Shown here one piece after another: positions 22,231-32,784 of a DNA stretch of 64,000 nucleotides (its first letter is position 1; each line of letters begins with the position of its first letter). Below the pieces are notes generated by a model. It was given only the letters and a program-made list of their open reading frames with translations, did no database searches and was not told the DNA's origin. Source of the stretch: Lactarius indigo. Taxonomy: Eukaryota; Basidiomycota; Agaricomycetes; Russulales; Russulaceae. The translations under genes were made by a program, and so were the position numbers. Location of the stretch: contig JAFKAC010000168.1 of NCBI GenBank assembly GCA_025766275.1, positions 29,509 to 93,508 of the forward strand, written 5' to 3'.

Positions 22231-22249
22231 TTAAGACCAAGATCTCACC
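22231..22249 (+). promoter_or_regulatory. E2 leader / candidate primer-binding region
   Basis: TTAAGACCAAGATCTCACC lies between the LTR and the gag start. E3 has TTAAGACCAAGATCCTCATC in the same place and E1 a diverged version. It lacks the TGG start usual for tRNA 3'-end priming, so the priming mode is open (internal tRNA segment or self-priming). Confidence 0.4.
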
Positions 22250-24298
22250 GTGGCCGTAACAACCAGAGACCAGTGGATGAGCTTCCGTCCTTATTCGCTC
22301 CCGAGAAGAGGAGAACACAACGTCCCAACGCGCTTTTTACAAGCTGCCAGTTGGAGGGACAGACAAGAGGAAACTGGATACTTCGTAGAGTTTAACGGAC
22401 CTACCAGGTTTCGCCCAGTTGAGTTCAACTTCGACCACTTGTGTTGGGTAGAAGTTACGTGGAACCCTATAGACTCTCAGTGGGACATTATACGACCAGC
22501 GGGACCCAGATATCAGTGCGACATCGACGCACGAGAACTCAATAGCCGAGCCGACTGGGGCCCCCTCGACGGACAAATACGGGAACACTCAACAGGTGAA
22601 GTAGTGTCAGAAGAAGCCGAAGAAAACGAACAAAGTCGCGAAGAAAGTGAAGGACGAGAGCCAGACCAGACGGAGACTAGTGGAGGAGCCATACAAGACT
22701 TCTTCCTTGAATGAGCTGAGTCCGCACACATCACCGAACCAGAACCAATTCACATCCAATCACCGGCCATCATGGCAACCTTAACACAGGCAATGGAAGA
22801 AGTCGCGATAGAAGAATCGCGCACCATACGAGAAGAAGCAAGGGCAATTCTCATGCCCATCAATCCAGAAACCGGACGAAGAATGACAGCCGACGACGCC
22901 GCAATATTTCGAGCCATAGGGTCTGACAGAGGAGACCCACCATCGGGAAGACCTCTAGGCATAGAACTGCCACCAGGAATAGGAGGTCCGAGCAGTGACC
23001 CACCACCACCACCAAATGGGGGAATCCCCTTCGATCTTAGAAGAACCGAACCACCACGAGGACCGCCAGCGGGACCTCCGGGAGGAGGCGACGGAGGCGG
23101 TGGAGGCGGTGGAGGAAGCGGCGCCAGCGGAGGAGGCCATAATGAGAAACTCACTGGCGAGCCACCCTCTATTTTCGATGGTGACAGACTTAAAGTCGAC
23201 CAATTTCTCACGCAGTGGCATGTGTACTGGGGGATGAATTTAGACGCCCCCATCATGCGAAACGACTACAGGAGGTGTCTCCTGTTCCTCTCCTACATCA
23301 AAGGCGGAGGAGTCAGCGAATGGGTCTTGTCCTTCCTGAACTGGCTCAATAGGCAAATACAACGGGGAATCAGTCCCTACACGCGAGAACTATGGGACGC
23401 CGTAGCTGATGGATTCAGCCAGCGATTCGAGAACACACTAGAACGAGAACAGGCGCAGGCAATACTAAGGAAGGGTTTCAAAATGACGGGGGAGGACATT
23501 GACAAGTACGTCAATGATTTTGAACAGCTGGCACGGAAGGCTCACTACCGCCTCAACGAACCACAAACCATCAACCTATTCACATCGGGCCTGCTGAGGG
23601 AGTTATTCAAGAACACCTTCCAGTTCGACGACCCGATCACATTTGACGACTGGAAGAGAGCCGTTCTCAAAAGACAAAAGAACTACATACACCTCAAGGC
23701 GAGGCTCAATGAATACAAGAACACGACCACACAGCCGAAGAAACATAGTGGTAACGCAGGATGGGCACTGCCACAGAACTTGCCACAGAACAACCCGTGG
23801 GCTATGGATACCTCCGCGGATCGTGCCAAAGTAAGACTTGCAGGATCCGAAGACATCAACTTCAACCAGCTGCCCCACGGGTGGTCTCCACCCCCATTCC
23901 CGCCGCGAGGAGGGCCAGGAGCCAGGGGACGCGGAAGAGGGGGGTCTCGAAGGGATTTAAGGAACGTCCTCTGCTATAACTGCAATGCACCGGGACATCT
24001 CTCACGCAATTGCCCACGTCCGCGACAGCAAAGGCAGTGGCAAGCCGCCCCATCAAGCAGCAGAATGACCGAAACAGCGTGGCCCCTGGGGCCGGTATCA
24101 CAGTATGAACCATCGCTGCCAGGTTATGCAACACCATTGGTCAGCGCAACTCCCATGCCTCAAATTAACGCGGCAAGCACGAAAACGGCAGGAGAACAAG
24201 CGAAAGAATGGCTTACACAAGTGGCCAATAGTACGGATGAGGTGAAAGACCTCATACTCCAAGATTTGTGGGGAAAAGAGGGTTTTCGGGATGCCTAA
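22250..24298 (+). CDS. E2 gag (one internal TGA)
   Basis: The frame opens at GTG 22250 in the context CACC-GTG-GC. An in-frame TAA at 22232 lies just upstream and the first ATG is at 22277. Order: an N-terminal domain shared with E1/E3 ([20 protein letters not shown], residues about 40-60), an acidic stretch, then TGA at 22712-22714 where E3 has Arg (CGA). A second ATG (22772) begins the 508-residue remainder. This carries a Pro/Gly-rich region, the gag capsid-type domain (from [12 protein letters not shown] to IHLKARL) and a CCHC knuckle (CYNCNAPGHLSRNC). It ends EGFRDA, TAA 24296-24298, overlapping pol. It probably forms the virus-like particle coat. If the TGA is not suppressed, only the 508-residue part could be made, from the internal ATG. 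Confidence 0.88.
24280..24286 (+). promoter_or_regulatory. Candidate -1 frameshift site GGGTTTT of E2
   Basis: In the gag frame the codons are GAG GGT TTT CGG. The heptamer G GGT TTT fits the X XXY YYZ rule for -1 slippage. Slippage yields GFSGCLNPSVW, the start of the pol frame, four codons before the gag stop. Position and spacing match E1 and E3. Confidence 0.6.
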
Positions 24299-27200
24299 AC
24301 CCGTCAGTCTGGGTGAGGGCTTTACAATGTAATTCTGTAATTGTGACAACGCGCTATCGGTCTCTACGAATCCCAGTGACTGTCCGAACGAATTACCAAA
24401 CGACTGAAACCAACGCATTGGTCGACTCTGGAGCGACCGACAACTTTATTCGACCAAGTACTGCAGCACGGGCTGGCATCCCAGTGCAACAATTAGAAAC
24501 GCCACGCAAGATATGGAATATCGATAACACGGAAAACAAAGCTGGGTTAATCACTCATTACGTTAACCTAGAAGTGAAAACACGAGGACAGATAAAAAGA
24601 ATGACCTTCCTGGTCACCGACCTCGGAAGCGAGGATATGGTGCTCGGTTACCCATGGCTAAGCGCCTTCGAGCCCACTATCTGCTGGGCGACGGCAACAC
24701 TACACCCTGACATGCAGCCCATAACACTAGCTACCACCGAAGAACTACTTACAGTACCCGTCCTTCGGGCCCTAATTACAGTCGAAAAAGAGGCCATATT
24801 ACAGGAATTGACCGAAGAAATGTCTATACGCGCCACCACCTCGACGGAGTTGGCCATATCAGCAAAACAACAACAAACGGCAGCTGTGCTACTGCCAGTA
24901 TACGGGGAATTCAGTAAACTCTTCAGCGAACAAGCTTCACAGCGCTTCCCTCCGGCAAGACCCTGGGATCACGCAATTGACTTCAAACCATCAGCGCCAG
25001 CCGCTATAGACTGCAAAATATACCCTATGACGCAGAAGGAGGAAGGCGAACTGAAGGAATTCCTCAAAGAGAAGTTAAGCCAAGGGTATCTACGCCCTTC
25101 CATCTCCCCGTACGCTTCCTCCTTTTTCTTCATTAAAAAGAAAGACGGAAAACTACGCCCGGTCCAGGACTACCGGGTCATCAATTCCCATACCATTCGC
25201 AATCAGTACCCGCTACCACTAATCCAGGACCTTATTCTCGACCTCAGTAATGCCCACATCTACACGAAACTCGATATTCGCTGGGGTTACAACAACATAC
25301 ATATCCACGACGGCAATCAGGAAAAAGCGGCCTTCAAAACTAAATTCGGCCTGTTCGAACCCACAGTCATGTTCTTCGGCCTCACCAACTCCCCCGCCAC
25401 CTTCCAAGCAATGATGAACCACATCTACCGGGACACAATCACGAAGCACGAACGATTGGGCACTACGATACGTGTTTACATGGATGATATTGGTATTGCA
25501 ACTCACTTTGACCACGATTTGGCGGCCCATATAGACGCGGTTCGCGATGTCTTACGCGTCGCGGAGGAGCACGACCTCTACTTCAAACTCGAAAAGTGCC
25601 TGTTCCATCAGCCGCGCATGGATTACCTGGGGGTAATCCTTGAAAGGGGGGTGACCCGTATGGACCCTGTAAAAGTTCAAGGCATCAAGGACTGGCCGAC
25701 GCCAACAAAAGTCAAAGACGTTCGCTCCTTCCTCGGCTTCTGTAACTTTTACAGACTTTTTATCTGCGGCTTCACAACTCACGCCAAACCACTCACCAAA
25801 CTAACACGAAAAGATGAAGAATGGCGGTGGACAGAAGATGAAGACAAAGCATTCAAAACCTTGAAACACCTTGTAACAGAAGAGCCGGTGCTGGCACACC
25901 CCGTCCTTCAGGACCCATTTGAGCTGGAAGTTGACGCGTCGGGATACGCGGTGGGAGCCGTCTTACTACAAAAGAAATCTGACGGAAAGCGACATCCCAT
26001 AGGATACTACTCCGCAACGCTCTCAGAAGCAGAGTGCAATTATGACATTTACGACCTGGAACTACTGGCGATCGTCAAAGCATTGAGGAACTGGAGACCG
26101 CTACTCACAGGGGCCCCACACAAAATCAAAATTTACTCCAACCATCTCAACCTGCAGTACTGGAAGTCACCGCAGAAGATCAGTAGATGAGTCGCCAGGG
26201 AAGTACTCGAGCTCTCCGAATATGACTTCGAAATTCACCACATCAAGGGAAAGAATAATGGAAGAGCAGACGCTTTGTCAAGACGGCCGGACTATGATCA
26301 AGGGATCGAAGACAACAGCGAGGTGGTTGTTTTACCCCCCGAGGTCTTCGTACGAACCCTCAACACCGCACGCACCTTCATCGCAAACCCAAATCTACTG
26401 CAACCACGCCATCAACAAGACGAAGAAGTGATCAAAATATGGGCTGATCCCCATCACCTCAAAAAGATACAGGGAGAATGGTACAAGGACGGCAGGTTCG
26501 TAATCACAGGACCTGCATCGATCCAGCACGTGCTGATACACGACCATCACGACTTGCCAATACACGGCCACCCGGGAATCGCGAGGACTCAACGCATCCT
26601 GGAAAGACATTACTGGTGGCCGCGACTTCGAAAAGACGTATATGAATACGTACAAGGTTGTGCAGAATGTCAACGAAACAAAGTAAACACCAGGCCGATA
26701 CGAGCCGCGCTACACCCTATTACACCAATACTGGAAGCCATGCCGTTCCACACGGTGGCAGTAGACTTCATCACCAAACTCCCCGTGTCTAAAGGGTACG
26801 ATAGCATACTAACTGTCACGGACCACGACTGTAGCAAGGCTTCCATCTTCATCCCATGCCGAGAGGAGATCACCGCAGAAGAAACGGCAACCCTGTACGT
26901 CACCCACATATTTAAACGCTTTGGATTACCGCGCAAAGTTATCAGCGACCGCGACCCTCGCTTTACGTCCAAATTCATCAGGGAGGTCTGCCGCATTCTG
27001 GGAATCCAACAGAACATATCGACTGCGTATCACCCACGTACTGACGGACAGTCTGAGCGAACAAATCAGTGGTTGGAGCAGTACTTACGCTTCTGGGTAA
27101 ACGAGCGGCAAGATAACTGGACTGCTTATCTGCCAATCGCTGAATTCGCGCACAACAACTGGCCACATGAACACACCAAGCAGTCGCCATTCCAACTTCT

Positions 27201-28770
27201 GATGGGTTATGATCCACAAGCGGATTGGACGGATAAGCCATCCCCTCTTCCCCAAGTAACGGAACGACTAATGCAGCTAAAGGAAGCCAGGGAAAACGCC
27301 CAACGCCTCATGAAAAAGGCACAAGAAGCATGGGTCAGTAACAAAGATACGCCCAAGTTCAAAAACGGCGACCTTGTGTGGCTAGAAGGCAGACACTTGC
27401 GAACCAATCAACCCACGGCGAAACTAGCGGCGCGACGCCATGGACCCTTTCGGGTGGCTCAGGTGATGTCCCCCTACAATTATCGATTGGAACTTCCCAC
27501 ACAGTGGAGCATTCACCCAGTGTTCCACATCGATTTACTCACACCATACAAGCAAACCCCGATCCATGGGGAAAACTTCACACGGCCGCCACCTGAACTG
27601 ATTGATGGGGAAGAAGAATACGAGGTCGAGGCTATTCTGGACTCTCGGCACTTCAGCAGGGGGCGACGCCTCCAGTATCTGGTCAAATGGAAGGGATACC
27701 CAGACTCGGAGAACCAGTGGGTCAATAAGAACGACATCTTTGCACCCGAAGCTCTCCGCCTGTATCAGGAAACACGGACACACGGGCGAACGGTTAAAAT
27801 GGGCAGCGCGAAGACAGAGGAAAGTCATCCCCTCTTCCTACGCTCCACCACCACTCTCATGCCTACTTCCCCACTACAACATGTCACACAAGCACAGCTC
27901 CTCGACTCCCTCACGGAAGACGCCCGCGCCCGCTTGGCTGAGGACGATGACACCGAAATACCCAACACTCAGCTCACACCATGGACACCTCTTACACCAG
28001 CGGAGGGGCCCATCACCGCACAAGAATGGATCAACGTCGTCACCAGATTCCCAGACCCAACAACTACCCCCGACGACGAGCGAGCCGTCGTCCATGTCTT
28101 CCGAAACGACAGCGGCGAACGCGAACCGATCGCCGCTATCCCCCCAAGCGACGACCTCATTGGCATTCGCGGAGTTTTCCCAAGCAACGACCAGCGTTCA
28201 AGTGCTGATGGAATACGAGTTGGAGGGGTGGAAGAGAGTGGCAGCGGAGTGGCAGAAGGAACAGCTCGACTCGGCCGCGGCCCGACTGAGGGAGATGCGC
28301 GAGCGACGGCAGCGATGGCGGCAGCTGAGGCTGGCCATGACGACGAAGATTATTACCCGGTGAGACACTCCTTCCTTCGAACGAAACGCGACGCTGATAA
28401 TCCCGGGGTCACGCCCTGGCTCATCTACTCCGACGGGTCCCCCATGTATCGAGGACGTGTGCGCGTGCCTGGTGCCGCTGATCACCGTCCGTTCACCGCC
28501 ACTGAGGATCCCGCGCATGTCATTGCGCCTGAAGGGTTCCGGGCGAACCGACGACCCCATTACATTCGATACCCCATCACCGGACCCGACAGAGTAGAGC
28601 GGGACGCGTCGCACATCCAAATTATCGGAGGGGCAGACCCCCTCATACTGGGAGTTATACCGGGTTCACCACACGTATACGGTAAGCCCTTCTACGCCGA
28701 ACCCCACGTGTCAGCCGCGCTCCGCCCCACGTACCCCCACGAAGACCTTGTTGTCTTCGAGGCGGACTGA
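24287..28770 (+). CDS. E2 pol: protease-RT-RNase H-integrase-chromodomain plus C-terminal module
   Basis: Frame 1 is open to 26187, has TGA 26188-26190 where sister copies have Arg (ISR*VAREVL), then is open to TGA 28768-28770. Domains in order: protease ([12 protein letters not shown]), RT ([32 protein letters not shown]), RNase H ([26 protein letters not shown]), integrase zinc domain (HPGIARTQRILERHYWWP, CAECQ), integrase DDE ([29 protein letters not shown]), and chromodomain ([28 protein letters not shown], about 27617-27780). Unusually the frame continues about 330 codons past the chromodomain into an acidic/Pro-rich linker and a conserved segment (RHSFLRT, SPMYRG, APEGFRANRRPHY, GSPHVYGKPFYAEPH). 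The chromodomain probably targets insertion to marked chromatin. All catalytic residues that I can see are present. Confidence 0.92.
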
Positions 28771-29007
28771 ATCACCGACTGCGCACTCAACCGCATCAAC
28801 GATGAGTCGCTCACGGCTGAGGTTACGCGCTTCCGTGCGGCCAGTTATGAGCTCGACCGTCTTCGTGCTCGGGTCAGCCAACTCCGAGCCATGATTGAGT
28901 GCGCGCAGGACGACAGGAAAGACTCCATTTATCGACTGGAGCGCGCGACAGCGTTGGAGCGTATTGCCGACGAACAACACGACTGGCCGGCAAGAGACTT
29001 TCGGTGA
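28771..29007 (+). pseudogene. E2 coiled-coil tail of the third module
   Basis: In the same frame as pol, directly after TGA 28768-28770, 78 codons run to TGA 29005-29007. They read DCALNRINDESLTAEVTRFR, then a heptad-like helix with DRKDSIYRLERA. E1 has ACALDETL.. LTAEVTRLR in one frame with the preceding segment. The TGA is therefore probably a mutated sense codon and the coil was once the pol C-terminus. Unlike E1/E4, E2 has no zinc-knuckle cluster after the coil. Confidence 0.65.
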
Positions 29008-29036
29008 GTCGGGGTCTCACGCTGAAGAGAGGGTGA

Positions 29037-29545
29037 TGTTACGTTTTGAACTGAACACCCTTACTGTACCGGTTGCAACTACGGCGGTAAGGTATATTAG
29101 TTGCGGACTTACGATACGGTGATACGAGTACGATAGGAGATTGCACGCAGATTGCTGACTGAGGACAGCGCCACTAATACTAGTAGTAGTAGTATTAGGG
29201 TTCGAGCTACTTACGCGATACGTTGGATGCTACTTTACGATGACTCATAGCAGCGTTTGAAAGCCTGCTGAAATTGTATTTAAGATTGCTTGAGAAGACC
29301 AAGATACGCCATCTTGGTCTTCTTGAATCGTCACTTCTTTCTATTCTCTCTCTCTCTCTAAGATCTCCAGTGTTTACGTTCAACTCCTGTTGTGACCCAG
29401 TATCGGATACCAAGTCTTGCCGGTGTACCTTCGTGTATTCACTAAGGCAGGAACACGGACCTTCGTGTCGTCGTGTCGAGACACTCGCTAAGTTGTTACC
29501 GCCTCTACCGAGCTCAAGTAGAGCTAACGTCGTCACGACGTTACA
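29037..29545 (+). repeat. E2 3' LTR
   Basis: Nearly identical to 21722-22230. Most differences are CG versus TG/CA. Preceded by the purine tract GAAGAGAGGGTGA. Confidence 0.92.
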
Positions 29546-29559
29546 CGCGAGTGGGAATG

Positions 29560-29986
29560 CTACCAAGTACTTATGTCCTGAGGGTAACGTGCCCAGGAAG
29601 GCTTCTTGGTATAATACCAGAGTATCCCAATGTCCGTAATGATGGCATAGGGTCGAGGGGGGCCTGGAGGTCCGTCCAAGTAGTCAAACTCAGAATATTC
29701 AATTTCCTTAGCACCGAGCTCGATGCTTGGTACGATAATTAAGTCCGAGATCGCGAGACGAAGCGAGTCTGAAGTAGAATTACCATTCGTGTAATAGCTC
29801 GTTGCGTTCAGCCAAGATCCGAAACACCGCGCAGTTGCAGCAGTGCAACAAGTCCTCCAGTGTTGCTTCATGAATAACTCCCATATTCACTGCACAAACC
29901 CTTTGCTTTTCGATGGCTTCGATAGCCTTAGGAGTCAAGCTGTCGCCAGAGATTTTGTCACCAGAGGGTGCCTCGCTAGTAGACAT
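29560..29986 (-). pseudogene. Hypothetical protein, probably frameshifted
   Basis: From ATG 29986 one frame reads MSTSEAPSGDKISG.. to LLHCCNCAVFRILAERNELL and stops at 29780. An overlapping frame continues with sensible composition (NSTSDSLRLAISDLIIVPSI.., GPPGPPRPYAIITDIGILWY) to a stop at 29560. A one-base shift near 29790 or an unrecognised intron would join them. I do not recognise the family. It lies just right of E2, whose insertion is downstream of its stop. Could be a remnant of a host gene. Confidence 0.4.
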
Positions 29987-30280
29987 TATCGAACGTGTAT
30001 TGTAAACCCGAAGGAATTGGATATAGATGTGGCTGAATGTGGCTTAAACTGTATAGTAGATGGGAATAGCTGAAATAGGCGAGAAAGGTAATCTCGGATG
30101 ATATACACTACTTACAATTACCACCAACGGCATACACCTTCTCCCTGGCTCTCCACCATCTTCTCCTCAGCATTTACGTATCCCTCTCAGGCTTTCTCCA
30201 CGGCTTTTACGTTTCCCTCAAATCTAGTCTACAAATTGCTAATTTGATACACAAGAACCGCCCTGAAAATCACTTGGGAT
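29987..30280. other. Intergenic region between divergent hypothetical genes
   Basis: About 290 bp with no ORF of interest. It would hold the promoters of both flanking divergent genes if these are real. Confidence 0.3.
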
Positions 30281-31121
30281 TTGCACGTGTTGTACACGAT
30301 GTCGTTTATGCCTGGTCCCATGATGGAATTGCTCCATTCTCAGCTAGGCGACGGTCGCTTCTCAGACACTGGTTCTACCAATTACCACACAAGGGAGGCC
30401 CCTCGTTCTCTAGATCCTGGTTCTACCAGTTACCACACTAGGGAGGCCCCTCGTTCTCTAGACTCTTATATGCTAGCTCGCGATCCACATACTCAGTCAT
30501 ACCACCACCCGCCTACCTCACTTTGGTTGCCTTACCCTGGGCCGAAAGATACTGACACCCCCCCTAGAGAGGCCTCACACAGTTGACATTCGGTCAATGC
30601 CTCTGGGTCATTCCATATGAGATCCCAGGTAAGTGCAAGCACCTGTTGTTCACACCTAATTACTATTGTCGCAGGAAAAAAATCGCATCCTCTCCCAAGC
30701 CACTCATAAGGACCTCTTCGGCGCACAAAACCCCGTATATATGCACCTATACATGGAGAACATCAAGCTAACCGCAAGCCTCGAGACCCTTGAGTAAGTC
30801 CGCTGTCATTCATCCAGAGGATAATCTTACAGTATGTAATTACAGGAAAGCGATTCAGGGGATCGCCTCCAGAGCCCCGAACCCGCCTGCTGCCAATGTC
30901 GACGAGATCGACGAACCCCCCTCCAACATGGATCCTGCGGATTTCCCTGCGATCAACTACTGGTTCAAGCATCAACGAAGAGCGGAATTCAATCGACGAA
31001 AGGAGTTCTCACCAAATGGTTCCGTGCGCAGAGGACCAGCGGCTGCGGGTGAAAACCGGCAATTTTGGTTCCTCGAGCACGAAGATGGGACGATGTTGGA
31101 TGGTCATGAGGTGGCCAACAT

Positions 31122-32784
31122 CAGCAAATAAAAAAAAGGTTGACAAGTGGTTATAACTGCTTATAATCGCCGTAAGCGGTCTGAGCAGGTCCAGGATTAT
31201 AAATCGCCGAAAGCGATTGTGATCGTTCGATGGTTTTGAAATCGTTTGGCAATTATGCCCATGAATGGTAATCGCTTAAATTCACTTTTGTGGATTCTAT
31301 TTCCTTTCATGAACGAAAACTCTTCACTTGGGTTGTGAGCACTTATAATTCAGATGGTAGCTAGTAGAAAAATTACAATGCCATTACCATACCTGACTTT
31401 GATCTTTTTGTTTCTTGCTCTATCTTAATTATTCTCATATTTCATAATATTACCAAGGTCAAGACTAAGGCACATTGGTAAACTGGATTGAGCCGGATTT
31501 GAACATGGGTCGTGACGCTAACATAACAATTTGAGATCATGACACAAATTACCGCTACACCACAAGGTCATCGATACCGTGCGCAATAGTATTATACTTA
31601 AGTAGGAATTACCACAGGTAACCCTCAGGTCATTTTGGGGCTACCCGTACCCATACTTGTGAAAACACGTATCCGTGGCCGTGGGTGGAGATTTTTGTGG
31701 GTGCGGGTAGGGTTTTTCGCATGGGTGGAGCGTGGGTCTGGCGAGTACTGGCAGATTCGACAATTACCTGTACCCGCATGTTGTTCCCTCTGTGTACTCA
31801 AAGTTTGCTCAAATGATATGCTTCTCTATTCCTACCAGCAGCTACTCATAATCGTTGTCATTGTCACCCCATGGTCATTGTTGTCGCCGTTGCCGTGGTT
31901 GCCATGATCTTGTCAAAGTCGCCCCATCACCATCGTAGTCGCCCGTCGTAGTCATGTCATTGCTGTGGTCGCCTTGTCAAAGTGGTCGAAGTGGTCACCT
32001 TGTCGGCGTGATCCTTGTCGTGCCCACCACACGTCATTGTTGAGGCTGCAGTTGTGGTCGTTGTGATTGCTCTGTCTTTGCAGTCGTTGTCGTCTTGTTG
32101 CTGTTGTGGTTGTGTCATGAGTCATAGCCCCACCAGCAGTCGTCCTCGCCGTCGTCATGAGGCATTGTTGAGTGATCAGAGCCCTATGTTAAGGCCAATA
32201 AATAGGCATGACAAATCAAGTCAGTAGAAAACGTAGTAAAAACAAAAACAAAAACTTAGCGTCTCAAGAGCTGCAGCGTACATGTGAGCATGCTGAGACT
32301 GAATAATGGGGGAGAGGAGAGGCGATGAGAGAGGCACAGAAGATGCCACTGATGTGGGCGTGCCGAACAGAGACAGCATAAGATGCGGGAACGCGTGACT
32401 GTCCGGCTTTAACAAAGCTTTGGGCTTGGTACGGGTTTGCGGGCTTTGCCGGTTCATGGAATTGTATGTGCCAGCCACGAACTTGGCCATGGGAGTTACA
32501 GTAGCCAGAAATTACATACACATATCATTCAGCCACAAAAATCGTACGTACCTACAACCTGGCCATGAGACGTTCACAGAAATCATAACCGCTTACAACT
32601 GGGTTGCGTGTGACCATGAGACTTGTAAGTACTTATATGCTACCTATAATAGTCCATTCGTAGTCACGGCCCAATTACAAGCGATTGTCATTTCATGACG
32701 AACCCAAATCCGCTTATAACCTATGTAAGCCCTTTCGATTTTGGTAAGCACATAAAAATTTAATTTTTATTTGCTGATGAACAT
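31122..32784. mobile_element. Non-autonomous DNA element in the hypothetical gene
   Basis: A perfect 16-bp inverted repeat, CATCAGCAAATAAAAA, bounds it (31119-31134 and 32764-32779). AACAT occurs at 31117-31121 and 32780-32784. Removing 31122-32784 joins GTGGCCAACAT to ACGGGCC in frame. TTATAAG/CTTATAA motifs cluster near both ends. The interior has GGGTACCC-like repeats (about 31625-31740), a GTC/GTT-rich segment (about 31835-32130) and a tRNA-like sequence. No transposase is present. The superfamily is uncertain because the duplication length is ambiguous. Confidence 0.7.
31483..31568 (-). repeat. tRNA-like (SINE-type) sequence
   Basis: On the complement: GACCTTG, A-box-like TGGTGTAGCGGTAA (31549-31562), B-box-like TGTTCAAATCC (31495-31505), then GGCTCAATCC. 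Box order and spacing fit a pol III promoter. I cannot fold a convincing anticodon arm, so a decayed tRNA or SINE head is likelier than a working tRNA gene. Confidence 0.4.

Larger units (their letters stand above)
21722..29545 (+). mobile_element. Ty3/Gypsy chromodomain retrotransposon E2 (full length, nearly intact)
   Basis: Two 509-bp LTRs (21722-22230 and 29037-29545) differ at only about six positions. The flanks share CGCG (ACGCG left; (A)CGCG right). The internal region encodes gag and one long pol read by -1 frameshift. Only three in-frame TGA codons spoil the plan (22712, 26188, 28768), and at least the first two are Arg codons in sister copies. There are no indels in the coding region that I can see. 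This is the youngest element in the window. Confidence 0.93.

Noticed and set aside
22750..23256. Minus-strand Pro/Ser-rich ORF opposite E2 gag
   Set aside because: Shadow of the Gly/Pro-rich part of gag; no independent evidence.
27602..28363. 253-codon plus-strand ORF overlapping E2 pol in another frame
   Set aside because: The pol frame carries the chromodomain and the conserved module; this frame is Ser/Thr/Arg-rich without matches in E3.
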